A stretch of DNA of 64,000 nt from Marimonas lutisalis (lineage in GTDB: Bacteria; Pseudomonadota; Alphaproteobacteria; Rhodobacterales; Rhodobacteraceae): positions 926,001 to 990,000 of the forward strand of contig NZ_SKCI01000002.1 in the NCBI RefSeq assembly GCF_005434965.1. The letters are read 5' to 3'. Of the stretch, positions 33,415 through 42,058 are shown in pieces. The translations under genes were made by a program, and so were the position numbers. Each line of letters begins with the position of its first letter. Position 1 is the stretch's first letter. The notes below the pieces were generated by a model, which ran no database searches, had not been told where the DNA came from, and was given only the letters and a program-made list of their open reading frames with translations.

Positions 33415-33891
33415 ATGGGGCAGGCGCAGGCAAAACGGCCGACCCCGCGTGCCGGTGACGCGACGCTGCGCGGCTTTGTCGGCTATCACGTCAAGCGTGC
33501 GATGAGCGTGATGCTGGCCGATCTGATGCGTGCGTTGGAGCCTTATGAGCTGCGGCTGGTGACCTATTCGGCGCTGGTGGTGATCGTCGACAACCCGGGC
33601 CTGCGGCAGGCGCAGCTGGCCGACATCCTGGATATCGAGCGGCCCAACCTGGTGCAGATCGTCGATGACCTGGAGGGCAAGGGGCTGATCCGGCGCGAAA
33701 AGGTGCCGACCGACCGGCGCGCCTATGCGCTGATGGCGACGGACCGGGGACAGGAGGTGGCCGGCGAGGCGGGCTATGCCATCCGGGCGGCGGAGGAACA
33801 GCGCCTGGTGGCGCTGAGCGACGAGGAGCGCCGGGAGGTGATCCGGGCGATGAACCTGATTGAGCGTGGCCAGGGAGGGGCCAAGGCATGA
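33415..33891 (+). CDS. MarR family regulator, HcaR/CouR-like by context
   Basis: The 158-residue MarR protein contains LRLVTYSALVVIVDNPGLRQ, the recognition-helix region LADILDIERPNLVQIVDDLE and the wing IRREKVPTDRRAYALMATDR. It starts two bases after the crotonase stop and overlaps the CoA-ligase gene by four bases, so all three are co-translated. In Rhodopseudomonas (CouR) and Acinetobacter (HcaR), MarR repressors of phenylpropanoid genes respond to the CoA thioester. Self-repression through the inverted repeat at 32589 is the likely mechanism here, by inference. No strong ribosome site precedes its ATG; coupling probably supplies ribosomes. Confidence 0.85.
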   Translation: MGQAQAKRPTPRAGDATLRGFVGYHVKRAMSVMLADLMRALEPYELRLVTYSALVVIVDNPGLRQAQLADILDIERPNLVQIVDDLEGKGLIRREKVPTDRRAYALMATDRGQEVAGEAGYAIRAAEEQRLVALSDEERREVIRAMNLIERGQGGAKA

Positions 33892-35705
33892 AGAGAACCA
33901 CACGGTTTCAACCGCATGACACGACACTGACCGACCGCGGCGATGGCACGCTGATCTACCGATCGAACAAGACGCTGGACCAGGCGGTGCCGCGCACCGG
34001 CGACTGGCTGCACCAATGGGCCGGGAAAGCGCCCGAGCGCGTGTTCCTGGCCGAGCGTTACGGCGCGGGCTGGCGCGAGGAGAGCTATGGCGCGGTGCTG
34101 GAGCAGGTGCGGGCGATCGCGGCGAGCCTGCTGGCGCGCGGGCTGACGAACCGGACGCCGATCCTGATCATGTCGGGCAACGGGGTGGACCATGGCCTTC
34201 TGGCGCTGGCGAGCCAGTATGCCGGTATCCCCGCGGTGCCGATTGCCGAGCAGTATTCGCTGATCCACGGGGCGCATGGGCGTTTGCGCCACGCGATCGA
34301 ACTGGTGAAGCCGAAAATGGCCTATGTGGTGGATGCCGAGCAATATGCCGAGGCGCTGCGACTGGACGCGCTGGAGGGGATCGAGATCGTCGCGTCGCGC
34401 CCCGGGGCCAACACGCAGGTCACGCCGTTCGAGGAACTGCTAAAGGGGGACACGGGCGTGGACGTGGATGCCGCGTTTGACGCGGTGACGCCCGACACGA
34501 TGGTGAAGATCCTGCTGACCAGCGGATCGACCAGTGCCCCCAAGGGGGTGATGACGACGCACAGGATGATGTGCGTGAACCAGGTGCAGATCGCCGATAG
34601 CCTGCCCATCCTGAAGGACCGGGTGCCGCGGATCGTGGACTGGCTGCCTTGGAACCACGTGTTCGGCGGGTCGCACAATTTCAACATGATGCTGGCCCAT
34701 GGCGGCGCGCTTTACATCGACGACGGCAAGCCGGTGAAGGGGCTGATCGAACGGACGCTGGAAAACCTGTCGATGGTGACCGGCACGCTGGCCTTCAACG
34801 TGCCCGTTGGCTATGGCTTGCTGATCGAGGCGTTCCGCAAGGATGCGGGCCTGAAGCAGCGCTTTTTCGAAGACCTGGACATGGTTTTCTACGCGGGCGC
34901 GTCGCTGCCGCAGGAGATGTGGCGCGCGCTGGAGGAAATGGCGATGGAGGTGAAGGGCGAGGTGCCCTTGATGACCTCATCCTGGGGGCTGACGGAGACG
35001 GCGCCGGCGGCGATGTTCCAGCAGGAGCCGACCGACAGCGCCGGCCGCATCGGGGTGCCGATGACCGGTATCGAGCTGAAGCTGATCCCCGACGAGGACA
35101 TGCGCTGTGAGGTGCGGGTGAAGGGGCCGAGCGTGATGCCCGGCTATTTCAACAACCCCGAAAAGACGGCGGATGCCTTTGACGAGGAGGGATTTTTCAT
35201 CACCGGCGATGCGATGCAGTTCGTCGAGGTGGGCAACCCAAATCGGGGCATGAAATTCGATGGCCGCATTTCGGAGGATTTCAAGCTGAACACCGGCACC
35301 TGGGTGCGGGCGGCGCAGCTGCGGCTGGATCTGCTGGCGATCCTGGCGCCGATCGCGGCCGACCTGGTGGTCACTGGCGCGGACCGGCACGAGATCGGGC
35401 TGATGATCTTTCCCAACATGGCCGAGCTGGAAAAGGAAGGCTTTGGCACCGGGGACGAGGGCGGCGCGATGACTGACCGCCTGCTTCTGGGCGAGGTGCA
35501 CCGGCGGCTGGCCGAGCGCGCGCGCGAGGTGTCGGGCAGTTCGGTGCATGTGGGCCGGGCCATGGTGCTGGCCGAGCCGCCCAACATGGGCGAGGGCGAG
35601 ATGACCGCCAAGGGCAACCTGAACTATCGCAAGGTGCTTGACCGGCGCAAGGCGCTGCTTGAGCGGCTGTATTCCGACGGCGATCCGGCCGTCACCACGG
35701 TTTGA
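33888..35705 (+). CDS. Feruloyl-CoA synthase-like aryl-CoA ligase
   Basis: The 605-residue adenylate-forming enzyme activates a phenylpropanoid acid with ATP and CoA. The P-loop-like motif LLTSGSTSAPKGVMTTH is near residue 207, MVFYAGASLPQEMW near 330 and the adenylation motif SSWGLTETAPAA near 365. The C-terminal lysine region GEGEMTAKGNLNYRKVLDRR is present. Length and the N-terminal block TLTDRGDGTLIYRSN agree with feruloyl-CoA synthases rather than 4-coumarate ligases of the short type. The exact acid (ferulate, p- or m-coumarate, caffeate) is open. ATG 33888 overlaps the MarR stop (ATGA). Confidence 0.85.
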   Translation: MKRTTRFQPHDTTLTDRGDGTLIYRSNKTLDQAVPRTGDWLHQWAGKAPERVFLAERYGAGWREESYGAVLEQVRAIAASLLARGLTNRTPILIMSGNGVDHGLLALASQYAGIPAVPIAEQYSLIHGAHGRLRHAIELVKPKMAYVVDAEQYAEALRLDALEGIEIVASRPGANTQVTPFEELLKGDTGVDVDAAFDAVTPDTMVKILLTSGSTSAPKGVMTTHRMMCVNQVQIADSLPILKDRVPRIVDWLPWNHVFGGSHNFNMMLAHGGALYIDDGKPVKGLIERTLENLSMVTGTLAFNVPVGYGLLIEAFRKDAGLKQRFFEDLDMVFYAGASLPQEMWRALEEMAMEVKGEVPLMTSSWGLTETAPAAMFQQEPTDSAGRIGVPMTGIELKLIPDEDMRCEVRVKGPSVMPGYFNNPEKTADAFDEEGFFITGDAMQFVEVGNPNRGMKFDGRISEDFKLNTGTWVRAAQLRLDLLAILAPIAADLVVTGADRHEIGLMIFPNMAELEKEGFGTGDEGGAMTDRLLLGEVHRRLAERAREVSGSSVHVGRAMVLAEPPNMGEGEMTAKGNLNYRKVLDRRKALLERLYSDGDPAVTTV

Positions 35706-35717
35706 GGAGACACGACA

Positions 35718-36593
35718 ATGGTCGATATTTCGAAGGTCCGCGCGATCGACATCCACACCCATGCAGAGGAGCCCTGCGGCTGTCACGCCGATGACGGCTA
35801 TGACGATCTGCAATCGACGATGGCCAAGTATTTCGGCGCGCCGTGGAGCCACCCGCCCACCGTACCGCAGACCGCACAGCATTACCGCGAGCAGAACATC
35901 GCCGCGGTGATTTTCCCGGTCGATGCCGAGCGCGAGACGGGATACCGGCGCTACAAGAACGAGGAGGTGGCCGAGCTGGCCGCCGAAAACGATGACGTGC
36001 TGATCCCGTTTGCCAGCATCGACCCCTGGAAGGGCAAGATGGGCGTGCGCGAGGCGCGCCGCCTGATCCGCGAGTTCGGCATCAAGGGGTTCAAGTTTCA
36101 CCCCACGATGCAGGGGTTCTGGCCGAATGACCGGATGGCCTATCCGCTGTACGAGGTGCTGGAGGAAGAGGGGTGCATCGCCCTGTTCCACACCGGGCAG
36201 ACCGGGGTGGGCAGCGGTATGCCGGGCGGCAATGGCATGCGGCTGAAGTACTCCAACCCGATGGTGATCGACGACGTGGCGGTGGATTTCCCGGGCCTCA
36301 AGATCATCCTTGCGCATCCCAGCTTCCCCTGGCAGGAAGAGGCGCTGTCGGTGGCCCAGCACAAACCCAATGTCTATATCGACCTCAGCGGCTGGAGCCC
36401 GAAGTATTTCCCTGAAATCCTTGTGAAATACTGCAACTCGATCCTGAAGAAGAAGGTGCTGTTCGGCTCGGACTGGCCGATGATCACGCCCGAGCGCTGG
36501 CTGAGCGATTTTGAGAAGATCAACATCAAGGACGAGATCCGCCCGGATATCATCAAGAACAACGCCGCACGGCTTCTGGGGCTGGCGGAATGA
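35718..36593 (+). CDS. Amidohydrolase_2 family protein in the phenylpropanoid operon
   Basis: The 291-residue protein is of the amidohydrolase_2 family, which contains aromatic (de)carboxylases and lactonases. Metal ligands appear as DIHTHAEE (His13, His15), a KFHPTMQGF block near 115, ILAHPSFPWQEEA near 195 and FGSDWPMITPERW near 252. An unusual CGCHADD segment follows the first motif. GAGGAGA precedes ATG 35718, and it overlaps the acyl-CoA dehydrogenase by four bases. Similar genes sit in hydroxycinnamate clusters of other proteobacteria. Whether it decarboxylates, hydrolyses or acts otherwise here cannot be read from the sequence. Confidence 0.8.
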   Translation: MVDISKVRAIDIHTHAEEPCGCHADDGYDDLQSTMAKYFGAPWSHPPTVPQTAQHYREQNIAAVIFPVDAERETGYRRYKNEEVAELAAENDDVLIPFASIDPWKGKMGVREARRLIREFGIKGFKFHPTMQGFWPNDRMAYPLYEVLEEEGCIALFHTGQTGVGSGMPGGNGMRLKYSNPMVIDDVAVDFPGLKIILAHPSFPWQEEALSVAQHKPNVYIDLSGWSPKYFPEILVKYCNSILKKKVLFGSDWPMITPERWLSDFEKINIKDEIRPDIIKNNAARLLGLAE

Positions 36594-38176
36594 CGCCATT
36601 CAAGGCGCCGCTGGAGGACATCCTGTTCACGCTGAACCACGTGGCGGGGGCATCGGGGCTGAGCGATTGGGACGCGGAATTCGCCGCCGAGATCGGCGGG
36701 CATTTCGCGGCGTTTGCCGAGGGTGAGATCGCGCCGCTGGATGAACCCGGCGACAGGCAGGGTTGCCGGCTGGAAAACGGCCGGGTGCGGATGCCGGACG
36801 GGTTTCGCGAGGTGTACCGGGCCTATGCCGAGGCGGGCTGGCCCGGGTTGACTGCGCCCGAGGCCCATGGCGGGCAGGGCATGGGCGCGGTGATGCTGGC
36901 CATCATGTCCGAGATATTCTCGGGGGCGAACCAGTCGTTGCAGATGGTCACGGGGCTGGTTCCCGGGGCGATCCGGGTGCTGATGCGTTTTGGCACCGAC
37001 GCGCAGAAGGCGCGGCATATCCCGGGGCTGGCGAGCGGCGAATTGCTGGCCACCATGTGCCTGACCGAGCCCGGGGCGGGCTCGGACCTGGCACGCATCC
37101 GCTGCCGGGCCGAGCCCGAGGGCGACGCGTGGAAGATCACCGGCGAGAAGATTTTCATCTCGGGCGGGGATCAGGACATGAGCGATGGTATCTTCCATCT
37201 CGTGCTTGCCCGGACATCCGATAACGGTTTGAAAGGGTTGTCACTTTTCGTTGTGCGCGACGTTGTCGACGGGCGGCGCAACGCTGTATCGGTGGCGCGG
37301 ATCGAGGAAAAGATGGGGCTGCATGCCTCGCCCACCTGCCAGATGGTGTTCGACGGCGCCGAGGCCGAGTTGATCGGGCAGGAGGGGCAGGGCCTTATGG
37401 CGATGTTCACCATGATGAACCATGCGCGCAGCGACGTGGCGTTGCAGGGCGTGGCGCATGCGGCGCGGGCGCGGGACGTGGCGGCGCGCTATGCCGCCGA
37501 GCGGGCGCAGGGGCGCCGCGCGGATGGCGGCCCGGCGGTTCTGGCCGATCATGCCGATGTGCAAAGGATGCTGGACGAGATCGACATGCTGGCGCTGGGG
37601 GGGCGGGCGATTGCCCATCTGGCCTTTGTCACGATGGAGCGGGGGGACGATCCGGCGCTGGTGGAGTTCCTGACACCGGTGGCCAAGGTATTCTGCACCG
37701 AAGGCGGCATGAAAGCGGCCGAGCTGGGCCAGCAAGTGCTTGGCGGATATGGGTATTTGCAGGAATACCGGCTGGAGCAGACCTATCGCGACGTGCGCAT
37801 TTCGGCGATCTATGAAGGTGCCAACGGCATTCACGAGCGGATGCTGGCGACCCGGTTGCTGAAAGGCGACGAGGCGGCGGCGTTCGAAGCCTTCGTGGAC
37901 CGCGAATACGCTGCGCAACCCGTTGAAGAGATTGAACTTTGCCGCGACCATTGGCGCGCGGCAAGGGACGTGCTGCGCGCCGCAGACGACCCGACGCCGA
38001 TGGCGCATGACTTCATGCAGCTGACTGTGCTGACGCTGCTGCAATGCCTGTGGGCACGGATGGAGCGGGTGGCCGATTTCCACCCCGAGCCCGACCGCAT
38101 CCGGCGGCTGGCGGGCAAGGCACGGCGGCATGCGCGCGCCTTTGCGCCGGCTTATGCGATGCAGCTGGGCGTGTGA
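36590..38176 (+). CDS. Acyl-CoA dehydrogenase, HcaD-like by context
   Basis: The 528-residue flavoprotein shows the acyl-CoA dehydrogenase blocks MCLTEPGAGSDLARIR near residue 158, WKITGEKIFISGGDQDMSDG near 182, and the C-terminal QVLGGYGYLQEYRLEQTYRD with the base-region SAIYEGANGIHERMLATRLL near 400. The extra C-terminal domain (about 440-528) is as in long-chain or DmdC-type members. In Acinetobacter hca clusters an acyl-CoA dehydrogenase (HcaD) dehydrogenates saturated phenylpropionyl-CoA side chains to cinnamoyl-CoA; position favours that job. It is the last gene of the operon; a dispersed repeat follows. Confidence 0.83.
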   Translation: MTPFKAPLEDILFTLNHVAGASGLSDWDAEFAAEIGGHFAAFAEGEIAPLDEPGDRQGCRLENGRVRMPDGFREVYRAYAEAGWPGLTAPEAHGGQGMGAVMLAIMSEIFSGANQSLQMVTGLVPGAIRVLMRFGTDAQKARHIPGLASGELLATMCLTEPGAGSDLARIRCRAEPEGDAWKITGEKIFISGGDQDMSDGIFHLVLARTSDNGLKGLSLFVVRDVVDGRRNAVSVARIEEKMGLHASPTCQMVFDGAEAELIGQEGQGLMAMFTMMNHARSDVALQGVAHAARARDVAARYAAERAQGRRADGGPAVLADHADVQRMLDEIDMLALGGRAIAHLAFVTMERGDDPALVEFLTPVAKVFCTEGGMKAAELGQQVLGGYGYLQEYRLEQTYRDVRISAIYEGANGIHERMLATRLLKGDEAAAFEAFVDREYAAQPVEEIELCRDHWRAARDVLRAADDPTPMAHDFMQLTVLTLLQCLWARMERVADFHPEPDRIRRLAGKARRHARAFAPAYAMQLGV

Positions 38177-38234
38177 GACCTGTGCGGCGGTGATCCGTTC
38201 GCCCGGGTTAACGCGGGGTTCTGTGCGTTGATTT

Positions 38235-38330
38235 GGGGGGTGATCCGCGTGCACCGTCCGGCTGACATCCGGCTGCCGGGTGTGGGCGGCCGGCATTAAC
38301 GGAGAATTCAGTTAACCCGGCGCGCGGTGG
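38235..38330. repeat. Dispersed intergenic repeat, copy B
   Basis: This is the partner of 9135-9230, aligned without gaps over 96 bases with the same block order and offsets: GGGGGGTGATC, TCCGGCTGACAT, ACGG, AGTTAACC, GCGGT. A further TTAACGC lies 27 bases upstream (28 in copy A). It sits in the 248-base gap between the acyl-CoA dehydrogenase and the MmgE/PrpD gene. Confidence 0.65.
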
Positions 38331-38424
38331 TGCGACGCGAGCGACATGGCATGCCGCAAGTGGACGGTTTTGCGCCCATCGTGCCGCTGAGCATTGGGGC
38401 AGGACAGCCGGAGGAGAGCCTGCC

Positions 38425-39756
38425 ATGACATTCGACGAGATCGCCGGTTTCATTCTGGAGCCGCGTGAGATCCCCGGGAGCGCGTTGCGCATGGGCGCAA
38501 CCCTGCTCATTGATACGCTGGGCGTGGCGGCGGGGGCCGAGGGGCTGGAGGTCGGCCACATCGCGCGAAACCATGCGGTGCGGTTCATGGCGGCGGGCAC
38601 GCGGGCGGACAGGGCGACGCTGCTGTTTGACGGGCGGCAGGCGTCGATCCCCGGGGCCGGGTTTGCGTTGGCCAGCCAGATCGACAACCTGGATGCGCAT
38701 GACGGCTATAACCCGACGAAGGGGCATATCGGCTGTGCCGTGGTTCCGGCGCTTTTCGCTTTTGCCGAGGCGCACCCCGAGCTGGGCGCGCGCGAGGCGC
38801 TGGCGGCGCTGGTGATGTCCTACGAGGTGTCGGCGCGGGCGGCGGTGGCGCTGCATGCGACGGTGGAGGATTATCACACCTCGGGGGCGTGGAACGCGCT
38901 GGGGGTGGCGGCGCTGGGCTGCCGGTTGAAAGGGCTGGGCCAGGGGCCCCTGCGCGAGGCGCTGGGCATTGCCGAGTATCACGGGCCGAGAAGCCAGATG
39001 ATGCGCGAGATCGCGACGCCGACGATGCTGCATGACGGCTCGGGCATGGGGGCGCTGGTGGGTTCGATGGCGGTTCTGCTGGCCGAGGACGGGTTTACCG
39101 GGGCGCCGGCGATCACGGTGGAAGCACCGGAGGTGGCGCCATACTGGGCCGACCTGGGCACGGACTGGACGGTGGAGCGCAACTACATCAAGCCCTACCC
39201 GATCTGCCGCTGGGCGCATGGGGCGCTGAACGCGGTTGAAGGTCTGATGCGCGATCACGGGGTGACGGCCGGGATGGTCGAGCGGCTGGAGGTGCGGTGT
39301 TTTTCGCAGGCGGCCGAACTGTTCCGGAGCATACCGGACACGACAAGCCAGGCGCAATACAGCCTGCCCTTTGCGCTGGCGTCGATGCTGGTGCACGGGC
39401 GGCTGGCGCCGGGGCAGGTGATGGGCGAGGGGCTGCGCGATCCGGCCGTGGCGGCGATGCATGCGAAGATTTCGGTGATGGAAGAACCGCGCCATTCGGC
39501 GCGGTTCCCGGCAGGGCGCTGGGCGGATGTGACGGCGTATCTGGCAGACGGCCGGATATTGAAATCGGGCGACACGGATGCGCGCGGCGGACCCGAGGCA
39601 CCGATGGCCGATGCCGAGATCGAGGCGAAGTTCATGGTGATGGCCGAGGCGCTGGGCAAGGATCGGGCGGCGCGCATCTGGGCGATGCGGGATCGGCTGC
39701 TGGAGCCGGGGGCACGGTTCGCGGAGCTGGCAGAGATGGTGACCGCGCCGGTTTGA
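38425..39756 (+). CDS. MmgE/PrpD family protein
   Basis: The 443-residue protein belongs to the MmgE/PrpD fold (2-methylcitrate dehydratase, cis-aconitate decarboxylase, iminodisuccinate epimerase). Visible blocks are GSALRMGATLLIDTLGVAAG near residue 22, NLDAHDGYNPTKGHIGCAVV near 90, GAWNALGVAALGCRLKGLG near 153, and NYIKPYPICRWAHGALNAVE near 252. GGAGGAGAG precedes ATG 38425. It is monocistronic: a repeat-bearing gap lies upstream and a bidirectional terminator downstream. Which reaction it performs cannot be decided; no prp genes accompany it, so methylcitrate use is unlikely. Confidence 0.85.
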   Translation: MTFDEIAGFILEPREIPGSALRMGATLLIDTLGVAAGAEGLEVGHIARNHAVRFMAAGTRADRATLLFDGRQASIPGAGFALASQIDNLDAHDGYNPTKGHIGCAVVPALFAFAEAHPELGAREALAALVMSYEVSARAAVALHATVEDYHTSGAWNALGVAALGCRLKGLGQGPLREALGIAEYHGPRSQMMREIATPTMLHDGSGMGALVGSMAVLLAEDGFTGAPAITVEAPEVAPYWADLGTDWTVERNYIKPYPICRWAHGALNAVEGLMRDHGVTAGMVERLEVRCFSQAAELFRSIPDTTSQAQYSLPFALASMLVHGRLAPGQVMGEGLRDPAVAAMHAKISVMEEPRHSARFPAGRWADVTAYLADGRILKSGDTDARGGPEAPMADAEIEAKFMVMAEALGKDRAARIWAMRDRLLEPGARFAELAEMVTAPV

Positions 39757-39768
39757 GCCTGGCTGGAA

Positions 39769-39808
39769 AACGAAAAAGCGCCCGGCCAAGACCGGGCGCT
39801 TTTTCGTT
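39769..39808. terminator. Bidirectional Rho-independent terminator
   Basis: Seventeen-base perfect arms (39769-39785, ending GCGCCCGG; 39792-39808, starting CCGGGCGC) flank a six-base loop. A-rich and T-rich outer arms give a T-run in both directions. It lies between the convergent MmgE/PrpD gene and the ABC permease gene. Confidence 0.9.
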
Positions 39809-39833
39809 TCGTGTGGCAGATGCCCTAGACGCC

Positions 39834-41108
39834 TCAGTGGCGGCCTTTCCAGGGCACCAGGATCTTCTCGGCCTTGCGCATCAGGATGTCGATGCCGAAG
39901 CCGATCACGCCGATGAGGATGATCCCCATGATGACGATATCGGTGAGCTGGAATTTCGAGGCCACCATGATCATCATGCCCGCGCCCTTTTCGGCGGCCA
40001 CAAGCTCGGCGGCGACAACCGTGCCCCAGCAGACCCCCATCGCGACGCGGGCGCCGGTGAAGATTTCCGGCAGGGAGTTGGGCACGATCACGTGGCGCAT
40101 GATCTGTGCCTTCGACGCGCCCAGCGAATAGGCGGCGTGGACCTTGGAGATAGTCACGCCCGACACGCCCGCGCGGGCGGCGATCGCCATGATCCAGAGC
40201 GCGGCGAGGAACAGCAGGATGATCTTGCCGGTTTCGCCGATGCCCGCCCAGATGATGACGAGCGGAATGAGCGCCAGTGGCGGCACCGGGCGCATGAATT
40301 CGACGATCGGGTCGAACCAGCCGCGGAACCAGTCGGAAAGGCCCATCGCATAGCCCAGCGGGATGCCCACCAGCGCACCGAAGAAGAAACCGGCGATGAC
40401 GCGGAAGAGCGAGAAGCCCAGATGCTCCCAGAGCGTCGAGTCGCGGTAGCCGGAATTGGCGATCTCGACCAGGCGCGAGACCACGGCCTCGGGCGGGGGC
40501 AGCCAGATCGGCTCCATCTGCAGGCCTGTGGGCGGTGTGAAGCTGATTGCGCCCTTGTCGGTCAGGGTGAACCGGCCAGAGCCTGTCTTGATGGTTTCGC
40601 CGGGGGCGATGGGCGTGCCGTCGATGGCGACGATGCTGGCGCCTTCCTTGCGTTTGGCCTCGTCGTTCTTGTCGAAGATGATGGTTGTCGAGCGCGAGGC
40701 GGTCATGGCCTCGGCATCGTCCTTGGCGAAACCGTCGCCCGGATCGACCTCGAATTTCTCGGTTCGCTCGCCGAAGGGGAAGACCTTGACGAAGACGGTG
40801 GCATTGTCGGTGGCGCCGGTGCCGTCATCCAGCGTGTAGGTAAAGGACGTGTCGCCCACGAAGGGCGCCGGCGCGTGCAGGAAAGACGGGATCCATTTCG
40901 AGCCGGTGAACGAGCCCCAGATCAGGAAAATCGTCACGATCGAGACGACCGAGGCGATGCGGTTGGGGCGCACCGCGCTTTCATCGCCGAAGGTGACGGT
41001 CTTGAGCGAGGTGAAATCGTGGACGGTGCGGTGCACGAGGAAGCGCACCGCGAGGAAGGAGCCGACGAAGATCGCGACATAGACGAATAGGATGATGAGC
41101 CCGATCAT
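39834..41108 (-). CDS. NitT/TauT-type ABC transporter permease with an Ig-like insertion
   Basis: The 424-residue permease has a standard C-terminal TauC-like core (about 235-420, with the EAA-type loop AAYSLGASKAQIMRHVIVPN near 335). The N-terminus is abnormal: TM1 at about 3-25, TM2 at about 50-67, then about 115 residues (82-198) of beta-rich, acidic sequence. That segment contains FTYTLDDGTGATDNATVFVK and GRFTLTDKGAISFTP, which resemble bacterial Ig/cadherin-like repeats of surface proteins. A usual TauC is about 250-280 residues. By topology the insertion should be periplasmic. The start overlaps the ATPase gene stop by four bases. It forms a transporter with the ATPase and binding protein upstream. 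Confidence 0.87.
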   Translation of the reverse strand: MIGLIILFVYVAIFVGSFLAVRFLVHRTVHDFTSLKTVTFGDESAVRPNRIASVVSIVTIFLIWGSFTGSKWIPSFLHAPAPFVGDTSFTYTLDDGTGATDNATVFVKVFPFGERTEKFEVDPGDGFAKDDAEAMTASRSTTIIFDKNDEAKRKEGASIVAIDGTPIAPGETIKTGSGRFTLTDKGAISFTPPTGLQMEPIWLPPPEAVVSRLVEIANSGYRDSTLWEHLGFSLFRVIAGFFFGALVGIPLGYAMGLSDWFRGWFDPIVEFMRPVPPLALIPLVIIWAGIGETGKIILLFLAALWIMAIAARAGVSGVTISKVHAAYSLGASKAQIMRHVIVPNSLPEIFTGARVAMGVCWGTVVAAELVAAEKGAGMMIMVASKFQLTDIVIMGIILIGVIGFGIDILMRKAEKILVPWKGRH

Positions 41109-41923
41109 GATGCTGCCCCTCCTGCCGCTTCGGCGCGGCCCATGATTTCTTCTTCCATGTCCCAGATCATGCTGAGGATTTCCTCGCGCTTGACGTTGAA
41201 GTCAGGGTGTTTCTTGACCTCGCGCAGGTCCTGGCCGACGCCGAGATCGGCGAAGGGCAGGCGGTATTCGGTATGGATGCGGCCGGGGCGCGGGGCCATG
41301 ACCAGCAGGCGTTCGCCCAGGAGAAGCGCCTCTTCGACCGAGTGGGTGATGAGGATGATGGTCTTGCCCGTCTCTTTCCAGAGCTTGAGCACGAGGCCCT
41401 GCATCTTTTCGCGGGTGAGCGCATCGAGCGCGCCCAGCGGTTCGTCCATCAGGATCACGTCGGGATCGTTGGCGAGACAGCGGGCCAGCGCCACGCGCTG
41501 CTGCATGCCGCCGGACAATTCGTAGATCGCCTTGTCCTTGAAATCACCGAGGCCGGTCACGTCGAGCAGGTGATCGACATGTTCGCCATATTGCGAGGCG
41601 CGCTGGCCCTTCATGCGGGGGCCGAAACTGACATTCTCGCGCACGTTCATCCATTCGAAGAGCGCGCCCTGCTGGAAAACCATGCCGCGTTCGGCATCGG
41701 GGCCGGTGACGGTGTGGCCGTTCATTACGATCCGGCCTTCGGTGGGCGCGAGAAAACCCGCGACGATATTGAGAAGCGTTGTCTTGCCGCAGCCGGAGGG
41801 GCCGAGCACGCTCATCAGCTCGCCTTCCTCGAGATGCAGGGACACGTCCTTCAGGGCCTGGACCGAGGCGCCGTTGGGCAGGTCGAAGCGCATGGAGATG
41901 TTTTCAATGGAGAGGCCGGACAT
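41105..41923 (-). CDS. NitT/TauT-type ABC transporter ATP-binding protein
   Basis: The 272-residue ATPase shows Walker A LGPSGCGKTTLL near residue 40, Q-loop, signature LSGGMQQRVALARCLANDPD near 143, Walker B VILMDEPLGALDALTREKM and the switch His in ILITHSVEEAL. It energises uptake with the permease encoded next (four-base overlap). ATG 41923 is chosen over the long upstream frame because AGGAAGG precedes it and the family N-terminus starts there. TauB/SsuB-type similarity suggests a sulfonate or related anion as substrate; the CuyA and HpsN-like genes next door agree. Confidence 0.9.
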   Translation of the reverse strand: MSGLSIENISMRFDLPNGASVQALKDVSLHLEEGELMSVLGPSGCGKTTLLNIVAGFLAPTEGRIVMNGHTVTGPDAERGMVFQQGALFEWMNVRENVSFGPRMKGQRASQYGEHVDHLLDVTGLGDFKDKAIYELSGGMQQRVALARCLANDPDVILMDEPLGALDALTREKMQGLVLKLWKETGKTIILITHSVEEALLLGERLLVMAPRPGRIHTEYRLPFADLGVGQDLREVKKHPDFNVKREEILSMIWDMEEEIMGRAEAAGGAAS

Positions 41924-42024
41924 GGGCAAACCTTCCTGGGTGGGGCTTTGGGGTGGCTTGTCGCGCCGGTTTTGGCGCGTGTCGCGAGGCCGTCTGTCAG
42001 GACGGACGAGCAGCCGGGTGTGTG

Positions 42025-42050
42025 CGCGGCCCGGCATGAGCCGGGCCGCG
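42025..42050 (-). terminator. Hairpin between binding-protein and ATPase genes
   Basis: CGCGGCCCGGC (42025-42035) and GCCGGGCCGCG (42040-42050) make a perfect 11-bp stem with loop ATGA, just after the binding-protein stop (reverse strand). It should reduce read-through so that the binding protein is in excess. Confidence 0.65.
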
Positions 42051-42058
42051 GCAGTGCC

